From positions 984,911-1,048,910 of the forward strand of contig NZ_FMVC01000001.1 in the NCBI RefSeq assembly GCF_900101855.1: 64,000 nt of DNA. The letters are read 5' to 3'. The stretch comes from Flavobacterium anhuiense (GTDB lineage Bacteria > Bacteroidota > Bacteroidia > Flavobacteriales > Flavobacteriaceae). A program made the translations under genes and the position numbers. How positions within the stretch are numbered: position 1 is the stretch's first letter; each line of letters opens with the position of its first letter. The notes under the pieces are model-generated. The model made no database searches. It was not told the origin of the DNA and worked only from the letters and a program-made list of their open reading frames with translations. Of the stretch, positions 34,243 through 42,096 are shown one piece after another.

Positions 34243-35117
34243 TGAGCAAAACAGTCTTATCGCCTATAATTTCGGGCACTATGAATTGGGGAGTTTGGGA
34301 TAAAAACCTTACAACCAAAGAAATGGAAAACATGATACAGGTAAGTATCGAAAACAAAATTACGACTTTTGATCACGCGGATATTTACGGTTCGTATACG
34401 ACCGAAGCCGATTTTGGAAAAGCCTTTCACGCCAGTAAAATTGATCGTGAAAAACTACAACTAATTACCAAGTGCGGCATTCAGATGATTGCTGAAAAAC
34501 GCCCTGAAAACAAAATTAAACATTATGATTATTCTAAAGATTATATCATTAAGTCTGTAGAAACTTCTTTGAAGAATTTGAAAACAGATTATGTAGATGT
34601 TTTCTTGCTCCACAGACCAAGTCCGTTAATGCAGGCTGATGAAATTGCAGAAGCAGTTGAGAAGTTAAAAGGAGAAGGGAAAATTATCGATTTTGGTCTT
34701 TCAAACTTTACCAGTTCGCAAACAGAATTGATTCGCCAGAAAACAGAAGTTAGCTATAATCAAGTGCAATTTTCGGCAACGCATTACGAGCCAATGCTTG
34801 ACGGCAGTTTAGACTATATGCAGACTAACGGAATTCGTCCATTGTCATGGAATCCGCTTGGAACTGTTTTTAGGGAAGATACCAAACAGACACGCCGTTT
34901 GAAAAAACTGTTTTCAACTTTATTAGAAAAATATCATTTAGGAGCAGATACACTTTTATTAGCATGGATTTTAAAACATCCGGCAAAAGTTATTCCTATT
35001 GCAGGAACGGTTAACGTTGCTCGAATTCAATCTTTATCAAAAGCTGTTGAATTAGAAATGGACAAAGAAGACTGGTTTGCTATTTGGACAGAAAGCATGG
35101 GCGACGATGTGCCTTAA
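34242..35117 (+). CDS. Aldo/keto reductase
   Basis: A 291-residue TIM-barrel oxidoreductase of the YdhF-like type, NADPH-dependent by family. Visible active-site elements are the catalytic Asp and Tyr around FDHADIYGSY (residue 46 onward), the Lys in LQLITKCGI and the His in VFLLHRPSPLM. The C-terminal cofactor segment is VIPIAGTVNVARIQSL. Full length. Substrate unknown. Followed after 16 bp by the GNAT gene. Confidence 0.9.
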   Translation: MSKTVLSPIISGTMNWGVWDKNLTTKEMENMIQVSIENKITTFDHADIYGSYTTEADFGKAFHASKIDREKLQLITKCGIQMIAEKRPENKIKHYDYSKDYIIKSVETSLKNLKTDYVDVFLLHRPSPLMQADEIAEAVEKLKGEGKIIDFGLSNFTSSQTELIRQKTEVSYNQVQFSATHYEPMLDGSLDYMQTNGIRPLSWNPLGTVFREDTKQTRRLKKLFSTLLEKYHLGADTLLLAWILKHPAKVIPIAGTVNVARIQSLSKAVELEMDKEDWFAIWTESMGDDVP

Positions 35118-35133
35118 TTTACTATTCTGAAAA

Positions 35134-35640
35134 ATGATACACCTAGAAAAATTTGAGAAAAAAGATTATTCTGAATTGATTAATTCTGTCAAAAACGCAA
35201 AAGATTTAATGCAATTTGGCGGACCAGAATTCACTTTTCCCTTAACGGAAAGCCAAATAGATAAAACACTTTCTGATAAAAATAGAATTGCTTTTAGAGT
35301 TGCAGATGTTTCTAATGGAAACACTATTGGACATTGCGAGATTTATTTTTACGATGGTTTTGCAAAATTAGGACGAATCTTGATTATGGATAAAAACCAA
35401 AGAGGAAAAGGAATTGGCGAGCAAATGGTGACTTTATTGTTAGAATATATTTTTGAAAACAGGAAAGAAAGAAACATTGAATTGAATGTTTTCGATTTTA
35501 ATATAGGAGCTCAAAAGTGTTATGAAAAAGTTGGCTTTACTTTAAATCCCGATAAAAAATATTTAAGGGAAGTTGATGGAGAAACTTGGACAGCACTCAA
35601 TATGGTGTTGAATTTAGAAGAATGGAAAAATAAGAATTAA
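35134..35640 (+). CDS. GNAT-family N-acetyltransferase
   Basis: A 168-residue acetyltransferase. The acetyl-CoA motif is clear: GRILIMDKNQRGKGIGEQMV (the RGKGIG pyrophosphate loop near residue 90). The later LNVFDFNIGAQKCYEKVGF is motif B. Relatives acetylate amino groups of small molecules or proteins, and the substrate cannot be told. Probably co-transcribed with the aldo/keto reductase gene. Confidence 0.9.
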   Translation: MIHLEKFEKKDYSELINSVKNAKDLMQFGGPEFTFPLTESQIDKTLSDKNRIAFRVADVSNGNTIGHCEIYFYDGFAKLGRILIMDKNQRGKGIGEQMVTLLLEYIFENRKERNIELNVFDFNIGAQKCYEKVGFTLNPDKKYLREVDGETWTALNMVLNLEEWKNKN

Positions 35641-35651
35641 AATATTTTTTC

Positions 35652-35682
35652 ACAGATTAAAGACATTCACAGATTTAAAAGT
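35652..35682. repeat. CACAGATTAAA-type direct repeat
   Basis: CACAGATTAAA and CACAGATTTAAA occur 17 bp apart after the GNAT gene. They share the word of the inverted repeat at 22763-22811. Confidence 0.45.
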
Positions 35683-35702
35683 CATTTTTAATTCTTAAAT
35701 GA

Positions 35703-35759
35703 ATAACCATAAAAAAACAGCTATTCTGCGTTTTAGAATAGCTGTTTTTTTTATGGTTT
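35703..35759. terminator. Long bidirectional terminator
   Basis: About 23-bp stem (AACCATAAAAAAACAGCTATTCT / AGAATAGCTG then T8 and ATGGTT) with a 7-nt loop, serving the convergent GNAT and DUF4382 genes. Confidence 0.9.
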
Positions 35760-35766
35760 AGAGTTT

Positions 35767-36576
35767 TTATTTTAAAACCAGAGTGTTCATGTTTGTGATT
35801 TGTCCGTTTACCACCACCACATTAGGAACAACTAAAGCAGGTAATTGTGAACTTGCATCTGGCGTAATGGTTACAGAATAAGTTCCTGCTGGAATACCAT
35901 TTAGCTGAAACGCTCCTAATTCATCTGTATATGCTGAAACAGTTGTGTCTCCCACTTGAACAGATACTAAAGACTGGAAAGAGAAAGGCGTTACTAGTCC
36001 TTTAATTATTCCTGATGTTGCAGTTGTAGATACTCTGATTACAGGATGTAAATTGAAGTTGCCAGAACCGCCAGCTTCTACAACAACAGAATGCTCTACA
36101 TCAAAATCTAATAAAAAGTCATAAGTTGCACCAGCTGTCAATGTTTGGTTAACTTTTAATTTTAAACCTGATTGTTGCGCACTTGGTGTTTTTAAAGGAT
36201 AGGTTACACCGTCTTTAACAACAGTGTTCTTGTCTCCAAGAATTAATCTAATTTGACCTAGATAGCCTGAAGGCACTTCGTTATCTGCTAAAAGCACATT
36301 TACACCGCCAGTTAAATCTAGTAAATTATATACTCCAGGTTTTATGTTTCCTATACTAACCCAGCCATCTTCGCCAGTTTCAGAATTGCTTTTAATTTTA
36401 ACGTCTAAAACTTCAACGTTTACTTGGTCATAATCACCCGGTGCATCTGTCATTCGTACACTAACTTTTGAAGTTTGTGTGCCATCATTACCATCACTAC
36501 TGCTGCAGCTTGCTAGAAATAGGGCAGATAATGAAGCCAAGAGGAAAATTCTAAATTTGAGGTTTACTGTTTTCAT
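35767..36576 (-). CDS. DUF4382 lipoprotein
   Basis: A 269-residue lipoprotein (LFLASCSSS, Cys near residue 24). The DUF4382 domain (about 38-180) contains SVRMTDAPGDYDQVNVEV and GQIRLILGDKNTV. A C-terminal carboxypeptidase-like beta domain (about 190-265) has VSAYTDELGAFQLNGIPAG. Such proteins are cell-surface or periplasmic, and the function is unknown. Single gene. Confidence 0.88.
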   Translation of the reverse strand: MKTVNLKFRIFLLASLSALFLASCSSSDGNDGTQTSKVSVRMTDAPGDYDQVNVEVLDVKIKSNSETGEDGWVSIGNIKPGVYNLLDLTGGVNVLLADNEVPSGYLGQIRLILGDKNTVVKDGVTYPLKTPSAQQSGLKLKVNQTLTAGATYDFLLDFDVEHSVVVEAGGSGNFNLHPVIRVSTTATSGIIKGLVTPFSFQSLVSVQVGDTTVSAYTDELGAFQLNGIPAGTYSVTITPDASSQLPALVVPNVVVVNGQITNMNTLVLK

Positions 36577-36759
36577 AAGTCTCTTTTTTTTAAATTAGTA
36601 AATTAATAACGCAGATCGAAATTCATTTAGTGCTTTTATGCCGTATTTTTGTGTTGAATTAATCAAATCTTAAGATAGTTAGGTTTGTATTAAACATGAA
36701 AATTGAATCCTAAAATTGATACGTTACTTTATTGTGTATCAAAAAATAAATAGTTTACA

Positions 36760-37518
36760 ATGAAAAAAACAGTTTTAATTACTGGTGCTACAAGCGGAAT
36801 TGGAAAAGCAACTGCTCAGATTTTAGCAAGAAATAATTATAAAGTTGTGCTTTGCGGAAGGCGTACAGACCGTTTAGAAGAACTTCAAAAAGAACTTTCT
36901 GCTTTTACAGAAGTGCATTCTTTAGCATTTGACGTTCGAAATAAAGAAGAAGTTTTAGAAAAAATAGGCTCTTTACCAAACGATTTTTCGACAATTGACG
37001 TTTTAATTAATAATGCGGGAAATGCACATGGTTTAGATCCGATTCAAAATGGAGATTTAGATGATTGGGATGCGATGATTGATATTAATGTAAAAGGACT
37101 TTTATACGTTTCTAAATCAATTATTCCGCAGATGGTTGAAAGACAATCTGGGCATATCATTAATATTGGTTCAACAGCGGCAAAAGAAGTTTATCCGAAC
37201 GGAAATGTATACTGCGGTTCTAAACATGCTGTTGATGCTATTACAGCAGGAATGCGAATCGATTTGAATCCGTTTGGAATTAGAGTTGGAGGCATTCATC
37301 CAGGAATGGTTGCAACAGAATTCAGCGAAGTCCGTTTTAAAGGTGACGTTGAAAGAGCAGCCAATGTTTATAAAGGATTTGATCCATTACAGGCTGAAGA
37401 TATTGCCGATATTATTCATTTTGTGGTTTCAAGACCTTATCATGTAAATATTGCAGATTTGGTTGTCATGAGTACGGCTCAGGCGTCTTCGACAATTGTT
37501 AAAAAGAGATTGGCTTAA
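36760..37518 (+). CDS. Short-chain dehydrogenase/reductase
   Basis: A 252-residue SDR enzyme. The cofactor site TGATSGIGKA is at residue 8, followed by CGRRTDRL (an Arg pair suggesting NADP preference), NNAG near 86, the catalytic Ser in INIGSTAAKE and the YxxxK pair in VYCGSKHAVDA. The C-terminus GDVERAANVYKGFDPL is like the YdfG type (3-hydroxy acid or serine dehydrogenase), but the substrate is inferred only from likeness. Confidence 0.9.
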   Translation: MKKTVLITGATSGIGKATAQILARNNYKVVLCGRRTDRLEELQKELSAFTEVHSLAFDVRNKEEVLEKIGSLPNDFSTIDVLINNAGNAHGLDPIQNGDLDDWDAMIDINVKGLLYVSKSIIPQMVERQSGHIINIGSTAAKEVYPNGNVYCGSKHAVDAITAGMRIDLNPFGIRVGGIHPGMVATEFSEVRFKGDVERAANVYKGFDPLQAEDIADIIHFVVSRPYHVNIADLVVMSTAQASSTIVKKRLA

Positions 37519-37531
37519 AATTTTTCGACTA

Positions 37532-37586
37532 TCTTAGACTTCTTAGATTCGAAGTTGGTTATAATTGAAATCTAAGAAGTCTAAAA
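37532..37586. repeat. Intergenic inverted repeat, CTTAGACTTCTTAGATT
   Basis: The left arm CTTAGACTTCTTAGATTC (37532-37549) is almost perfectly inverse to GAAATCTAAGAAGTCTAA (37567-37584), with a further GTCTAAGCAAGTCTAAA tail. No T run follows. Confidence 0.75.
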
Positions 37587-37616
37587 GTCTAAGCAAGTCT
37601 AAATAATCTGAGAAAA

Positions 37617-38762
37617 ATGATTAATAAGCGCCTTTTAATTAAAAATCTCCTCGCTCATAATGACGAAAGCAGTTTTTATGATAAGAAAAGGCAATTGAAT
37701 CTTCATTCCAGAGAAGGAAAAGGAAAGTTTTTAAAGCACATTTGCGCATTATCCAATTCCAATCCGAACAATAATTCTTATATCGTAGTTGGAGTAGAAG
37801 ATCAAGATAATGAAATTGTAGGCGATGATTTCTTTGATGACAGCCGAATTCAGAATCTAGTTAACGCTTTTTTAGAAAATCCACCGAAAATTCAATACGA
37901 AAACGTCCCTTTTCCCAATCTTCCAAAAGATAAGGTAGTTGGTCTTGTCACCATAAAACCCAAAAGTAAAATCTCTTACTTTAAAAAAGGAATCCATACC
38001 ATTTTGGCCAACAGTATTTTCATAAGACGCGGCAGCAATTCGATTCCTTTAGAAGAACACGAGGAAATCGAAAAAAGCAATCAAAATACAGAAACGGTAA
38101 TCGGGATTGAAAATAGTTCTCGAAACAGCATTCAATATACTTTAGACGGCGTTATCGATTTTATGAATTTCAGGCATAAGGATATGTCGCCAAAATATCA
38201 TGTTTTTAAAGAGTTGTTTGTAATATGCTGGGCTGGAGTTCCAAAAAAACTTCGTGAAAAAACGTATTTGTCGCGTGTCGATATTGAATTGATAAACGAA
38301 CAGATTAAACTTTTTTATTCTGCACAAGACGTTGTTACGATCGATTATAATGATGATACTTTCACCATCACAGAATATGTTCCTTTGGGGTTGAATGATA
38401 AAACGAGTTATTATCCGCTTGAAGAGCAAACGATTCATTTTTTCGATAACGGATATTATAAAATTGATCGTCAAATGCTTTTTCAGCCACCAGAATTCAA
38501 CAGAAAAATGTTGCATCACATTTATAATTCTAATATAGCTCTGCTAAGAAAACTGGAGAAAGAGATATCATTATCTGATCGTGAAATGAAAGATCTGGAG
38601 AATTTGCCTTCCACTTTTATGATTTGCTATTTGAATGGTTTCGAAGATGCCAGACAAAAATTGATAGACGCCAAATTACTTTTGAAACCTTATAAACAGG
38701 TTTATACTTCGTTTAAGGAATCTTTACGGGTTTTGCGCAAAATGAAATATGATGTTCAGTAG
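37617..38762 (+). CDS. AlbA_2-type (Schlafen-like) putative nucleic-acid-binding protein
   Basis: A 381-residue protein. The N-terminal half (about 20-165) fits the AlbA_2/divergent AAA-4 fold: KFLKHICALSNSN, YIVVGVEDQDNEIVGD and SIFIRRGSNSIPLEEHEEIE. The C-terminal half is helical and unassigned (ERE-rich: KLEKEISLSDREMKDLENLP). Similar proteins are often annotated as ATP-binding or as regulators. Actual activity is unknown. It stands alone on the plus strand, between two repeat-filled gaps. Confidence 0.7.
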   Translation: MINKRLLIKNLLAHNDESSFYDKKRQLNLHSREGKGKFLKHICALSNSNPNNNSYIVVGVEDQDNEIVGDDFFDDSRIQNLVNAFLENPPKIQYENVPFPNLPKDKVVGLVTIKPKSKISYFKKGIHTILANSIFIRRGSNSIPLEEHEEIEKSNQNTETVIGIENSSRNSIQYTLDGVIDFMNFRHKDMSPKYHVFKELFVICWAGVPKKLREKTYLSRVDIELINEQIKLFYSAQDVVTIDYNDDTFTITEYVPLGLNDKTSYYPLEEQTIHFFDNGYYKIDRQMLFQPPEFNRKMLHHIYNSNIALLRKLEKEISLSDREMKDLENLPSTFMICYLNGFEDARQKLIDAKLLLKPYKQVYTSFKESLRVLRKMKYDVQ

Positions 38763-38766
38763 AAAA

Positions 38767-38900
38767 AGGTTCTAAGTTGCTGAGACGCTAAGGTTCTAAG
38801 TTTTTTTTCTGTAGAGACGCACTGCAGTGCATCTACATCCAGTATGTCGACAAAGATTGTGTTAGACAAACGGCATAAAACCCTAGTAACTTAGCACCTT
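38767..38900. repeat. Repeat cluster after the AlbA_2 gene
   Basis: GGTTCTAAG occurs twice, 24 bp apart, around TTGCTGAGACGCTAA. It is followed by the palindrome-like GTAGAGACGCACTGCAGTGC then ATCTAC (38811-38836), and ends with GTAACTTAGCACCTT inverse to AAGGTTCTAAGTT. Typical of dispersed intergenic repeats. Confidence 0.7.
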
Positions 38901-38902
38901 AA

Positions 38903-39646
38903 TCAATGATATTTCAAGTATTTTTTTACTTCTTCATATGGGAATAAAAGTTCTTTTGGACCATCTGCGTAAGATGCAGCTTCGTATGAGTTGTAATATA
39001 AAAGTAAACCTGCAGAGGTATAAAAGATATTTTGAGGCAGTTGAAATTTATCATTTTCAAACATCAAACCAGTAGCATTAATATTGGCTTTTTCTGGAAT
39101 TTTATATTTTGCTCTAAAAGTTTTTTCGGCGAAAGCTTTAAACTCATTTTCGTTTTTAAATAATTGTTTGTTGAAAATTGCCTTTCCAGTTTTTTTATCA
39201 AATAATAATGATCGATAGCCTTGATATCCGTGAGCGCCTCCAGTAAAAGTATAGTGATCAATTTTAAGGTTTAATACCTGATCGGATTCAAATTCGACAT
39301 TTCCAATAATTTTTGCTTCCCAACCAAAAGTGTCATTTGGGAATTTCTGATGCATTTCTTCGTATGAAGCAATAAAAGATTTAGCCAACGATCTATAATC
39401 ATCGACTTTGACGGAATCTTCTTCGAAAAATACAATCTCTTTTATAACAGCAAAGACTTTTTTATTAATGCTGTCTGATGTTACTTTAATATTTTTAGCA
39501 ATTGGAACTTCTATCGTGATTTTCGGGCAGTCATTTGAGCACGGGATAGTAGATTTCTCTTCAAACGTTTCATTTTCAAATGAAAGCTCTTTTTTGCAAC
39601 TTGTAAAAATCAAACACAAAAAGATTATAAATAAGTAATTTTTCAT
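38903..39646 (-). CDS. DUF3298 (RsiV-like) lipoprotein
   Basis: A 247-residue lipoprotein (FTSCKKEL, Cys17). The N-terminal half has a DUF4163-like segment (ITIEVPIAKN to AKIIGNVEFES) and the C-terminal half fits DUF3298, with FTGGAHGYQGYRSLLFDKKTG and PYEEVKKYLKYH at the end. RsiV-type relatives bind lysozyme, but most family members have unknown roles. It is divergent from the trans-sulfuration enzyme gene. Confidence 0.85.
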   Translation of the reverse strand: MKNYLFIIFLCLIFTSCKKELSFENETFEEKSTIPCSNDCPKITIEVPIAKNIKVTSDSINKKVFAVIKEIVFFEEDSVKVDDYRSLAKSFIASYEEMHQKFPNDTFGWEAKIIGNVEFESDQVLNLKIDHYTFTGGAHGYQGYRSLLFDKKTGKAIFNKQLFKNENEFKAFAEKTFRAKYKIPEKANINATGLMFENDKFQLPQNIFYTSAGLLLYYNSYEAASYADGPKELLFPYEEVKKYLKYH

Positions 39647-39668
39647 ATCAAAAAGTGTTAATTATCTA

Positions 39669-39676
39669 CAAAGGTA
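39669..39676 (-). promoter_or_regulatory. -7 promoter box of the DUF3298 gene
   Basis: TACCTTTG on the minus strand matches TAnnTTTG, 22 bp before the start codon. Confidence 0.5.
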
Positions 39677-39709
39677 AGAAGTTGTGTCAGGATAAAATAA
39701 ATTAAGCGG

Positions 39710-39717
39710 TAAATTTG
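39710..39717 (+). promoter_or_regulatory. -7 promoter box of the trans-sulfuration gene
   Basis: TAAATTTG matches TAnnTTTG, 33 bp before the start. A TTG (39682-39684) lies 25 bp upstream, a slightly long spacer. Confidence 0.5.
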
Positions 39718-39750
39718 TAAAAGAATTAAGGAATTTAAATTTATAACTAT

Positions 39751-40893
39751 ATGAAATTCAATACAAAAGTAATACACGGAGGACAGCATCACGATCCAAG
39801 TACAGGTGCAGTAATGCCGCCAGTGTATCAGACTTCAACATTTGTGCAAACAAGCCCAGGAAAACCTTTGGCAGATTACGAATATAGTAGAGCTTCAAAT
39901 CCGACCCGTACTGCCCTAGAAGATGCTTTGGCAAGTATTGAAAACGGAACTCGCGGATTGGCATTTTCTTCTGGTCTAGCTGCGACAGACTGTGTTTTAA
40001 GATCTTTTAAAGCTGGAGACGAAATCATTGCAATGGATGATTTATACGGAGGAACATACAGAATGTTTTCTCGTGTTTACAAAGATTCAGGTATTAAATT
40101 TCATTTTGTTGATATGACGAATATCGAAAAATTGAAAAGTTTAATCAACGAAAATACGAAACTGATCTGGGTAGAAACGCCAACCAATCCGCTAATGAAA
40201 TTGGCAGATATTCAGGAAATAGCTAAAATTACTCAAGAGAAAAAAATTCTTCTTGCTGTAGATAATACTTTTGCAACTCCATATTTACAAAAACCTTTGG
40301 ATTTAGGCGCAGATATTGTAATGCACTCTGCAACAAAATATTTAGGCGGACATTCAGATGTTATTGCGGGAGCTTTAATTGTAAAGGATGCAGCGCTTGG
40401 AGATCAATTGCATTTCCAGCAGTTTGCAACTGGAGCAACTCTTGGACCAATGGATAGTTTTTTGGTTTTAAGAGGGATTAAAACTTTAGCTTTAAGAGTT
40501 CAAAGACATTGTGAAAATGGAGAAAAAGTGGTTGAATATTTAAGCAATCATCCAAAGATTAAAACGGTTTATTATCCAGGTTTAAAGAATCATCCTTTTC
40601 ACGAAATTGCTAAAAAGCAAATGAAAGCTTTTGGCGGAATGGTTTCATTCGATTTTAAATCAGGTAAAAAAGAAGATTCTATCTCATTTTTAGAAAAACT
40701 GAAAGTATTTACTCTTGCTGAATCTTTAGGTGGAGTAGAATCATTGGCAAATCACCCAGCATTAATGACACACGCATCTATTCCTGCAGATAAAAGAGCA
40801 GAAGTTGGTATTACTGATGATTTGGTTCGATTAAGCGTTGGTATTGAAGATGCAGAAGATTTAATCGCCGATTTGGAACAAGCACTTTCTTAA
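39751..40893 (+). CDS. Cys/Met-metabolism PLP enzyme (cystathionine gamma-synthase or lyase)
   Basis: A 380-residue PLP-dependent enzyme of the trans-sulfuration family. Motifs: YEYSRASNPTRTALEDALA, LWVETPTNPLMKLADI and the PLP lysine in SATKYLGGHSDVIAG near residue 195. The end HASIPADKRAEVGITDDLVR is shared by gamma-synthases and gamma-lyases, and sequence alone does not decide between them. No met or cys genes are adjacent. Confidence 0.9.
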   Translation: MKFNTKVIHGGQHHDPSTGAVMPPVYQTSTFVQTSPGKPLADYEYSRASNPTRTALEDALASIENGTRGLAFSSGLAATDCVLRSFKAGDEIIAMDDLYGGTYRMFSRVYKDSGIKFHFVDMTNIEKLKSLINENTKLIWVETPTNPLMKLADIQEIAKITQEKKILLAVDNTFATPYLQKPLDLGADIVMHSATKYLGGHSDVIAGALIVKDAALGDQLHFQQFATGATLGPMDSFLVLRGIKTLALRVQRHCENGEKVVEYLSNHPKIKTVYYPGLKNHPFHEIAKKQMKAFGGMVSFDFKSGKKEDSISFLEKLKVFTLAESLGGVESLANHPALMTHASIPADKRAEVGITDDLVRLSVGIEDAEDLIADLEQALS

Positions 40894-40910
40894 AATTCCA
40901 ATAAAAACTA

Positions 40911-40954
40911 AAATCCCAAATTCCAATTTTGATTACTTTGGAATTTGGGATTTT
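40911..40954. terminator. Bidirectional terminator, AAATTCCA type
   Basis: Stem AAAATCCCAAATTCCA / TGGAATTTGGGATTTT between the convergent trans-sulfuration and outer-membrane protein genes. Confidence 0.85.
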
Positions 40955-40977
40955 TATATTTTGGGATTTGATTTTTT

Positions 40978-41769
40978 TTAGAATTCCAAATAATAGATGT
41001 ATCCAAAGTTAAACCAAACCTGCCAGTCGTTAGATTTGTTTTCTTTGTAAATATCTTTGTTTGGGTTCAATCCGTCAATCCAGTCTGAGCTGTACATATG
41101 GAAACGAGTTTCAAACATCAAATCACTCATGTCAGTCAGTTTATAGTGGACTCCGACAGCTGCTGTAGCAGCTAAAGCAACGCCAGTTTCAGTTGAGAAA
41201 CCATGTGCACGTCCGTCAGATGGGGTTAAGTATTTTCCTGGAGTATTAGCAGGAAGTGTGATATCGCCTAATCGAGATCCAACTTTAGCTGAATAATAGC
41301 TCACTTGAACCCCAAAAGCTCCATACGGACTGAAGCTACCAACTGAGTTTTCGAAATCGTGAATTTTCATAAAAGGAGAAAATTCTAGCTGTGTGCCCAA
41401 ACTTACAATGCTTGAGCTGGCATGCATGTTTCTTAACTGCGTTGCAAATAATCCGTTAGGTTTGTGTTCCACCCATTGTCCATGGTGTTTTAGGGTAGTT
41501 CTGCTGTAAGACAGATCAGATCTTACTTTGAAATGTTCTGTAAAATAATTTTCTCTATTGTTATTGGCAGAAAAGTTTATAAAGTGCATGACTCCAATGC
41601 CAAAACCTGTGTTTCCGACATTATTATCAAAGTTGTTTCTTTCTCCAAAATCGGACTGTAAAGTTACTGGTCCTGCATAGATTCCGATCTCTTGGGCTAA
41701 TCCTTGTGCTGATACAGCAGTTGAAATGCCGAAGAAGGCAAATAATGTGATAAATAGGTGTTTAGGCAT
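40978..41769 (-). CDS. Outer-membrane beta-barrel protein, THC0290_0291-like
   Basis: A 263-residue exported protein. Signal peptide ends near VSAQG (residue 22), and the rest is beta-rich and ends in YIYYLEF, the aromatic C-terminus typical of barrels. The start GLAQEIGIYAGPVTLQSDFG is one I associate with the flavobacterial THC0290_0291 family. That name is from memory and the function is unknown. It has its own consensus promoter. Confidence 0.75.
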   Translation of the reverse strand: MPKHLFITLFAFFGISTAVSAQGLAQEIGIYAGPVTLQSDFGERNNFDNNVGNTGFGIGVMHFINFSANNNRENYFTEHFKVRSDLSYSRTTLKHHGQWVEHKPNGLFATQLRNMHASSSIVSLGTQLEFSPFMKIHDFENSVGSFSPYGAFGVQVSYYSAKVGSRLGDITLPANTPGKYLTPSDGRAHGFSTETGVALAATAAVGVHYKLTDMSDLMFETRFHMYSSDWIDGLNPNKDIYKENKSNDWQVWFNFGYIYYLEF

Positions 41770-41793
41770 TTTTTAGGGGCTTACAAATCACGG

Positions 41794-41822
41794 CAAATAT
41801 ATAAAAAACCTAATCGATTCAA
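41794..41822 (-). promoter_or_regulatory. Consensus promoter of the outer-membrane protein gene
   Basis: TTG (41820-41822), an 18-bp spacer and TATATTTG (41794-41801) on the minus strand, 24 bp before the start codon. Confidence 0.75.
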
Positions 41823-41996
41823 AATATTAAATTGCTGTATTGAAAAATAAGTAACAAAATACTTAATTTACTAACTTTTGAAAGGTGATTTGCATGTAAA
41901 CACCTACATGAAAAATGTGTTTTTTTTGGAATGTTTGCAAAAAACACAAATCGATTCAAAAAAGTGAAAAATGTAACATCGAATCATTATTTGCTA

Positions 41997-42004
41997 TATC
42001 TTTG
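41997..42004 (+). promoter_or_regulatory. -7 promoter box of gdhA
   Basis: TATCTTTG matches TAnnTTTG, 92 bp upstream of the gdhA start, leaving a long leader. No TTG is seen at the right distance. Confidence 0.5.
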
Positions 42005-42096
42005 TCAGTTAAAACGAAAACGTTTTCTTAAACATAGTTTCTTATTTTTATAAGAGTGAAAATTAAATCTAAATTATCTGAAAATTTATTTCAAAG

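Larger units (their letters stand above)
41770..42096. other. Divergent control region, outer-membrane protein gene / gdhA
   Basis: Carries two outward promoters, one for each gene. The middle (41880-41935) holds AGGTG / CACCT and CATGTA / TACATG inverted repeats and a T8 run, a weak structured element that could be a regulatory site. Confidence 0.5.

Noticed and set aside
41880..41935. Possible small RNA with T8 tail in the outer-membrane gene/gdhA gap
   Set aside because: Stems are only 5-6 bp and the promoter box is off by one base; kept only as a weak regulatory note.
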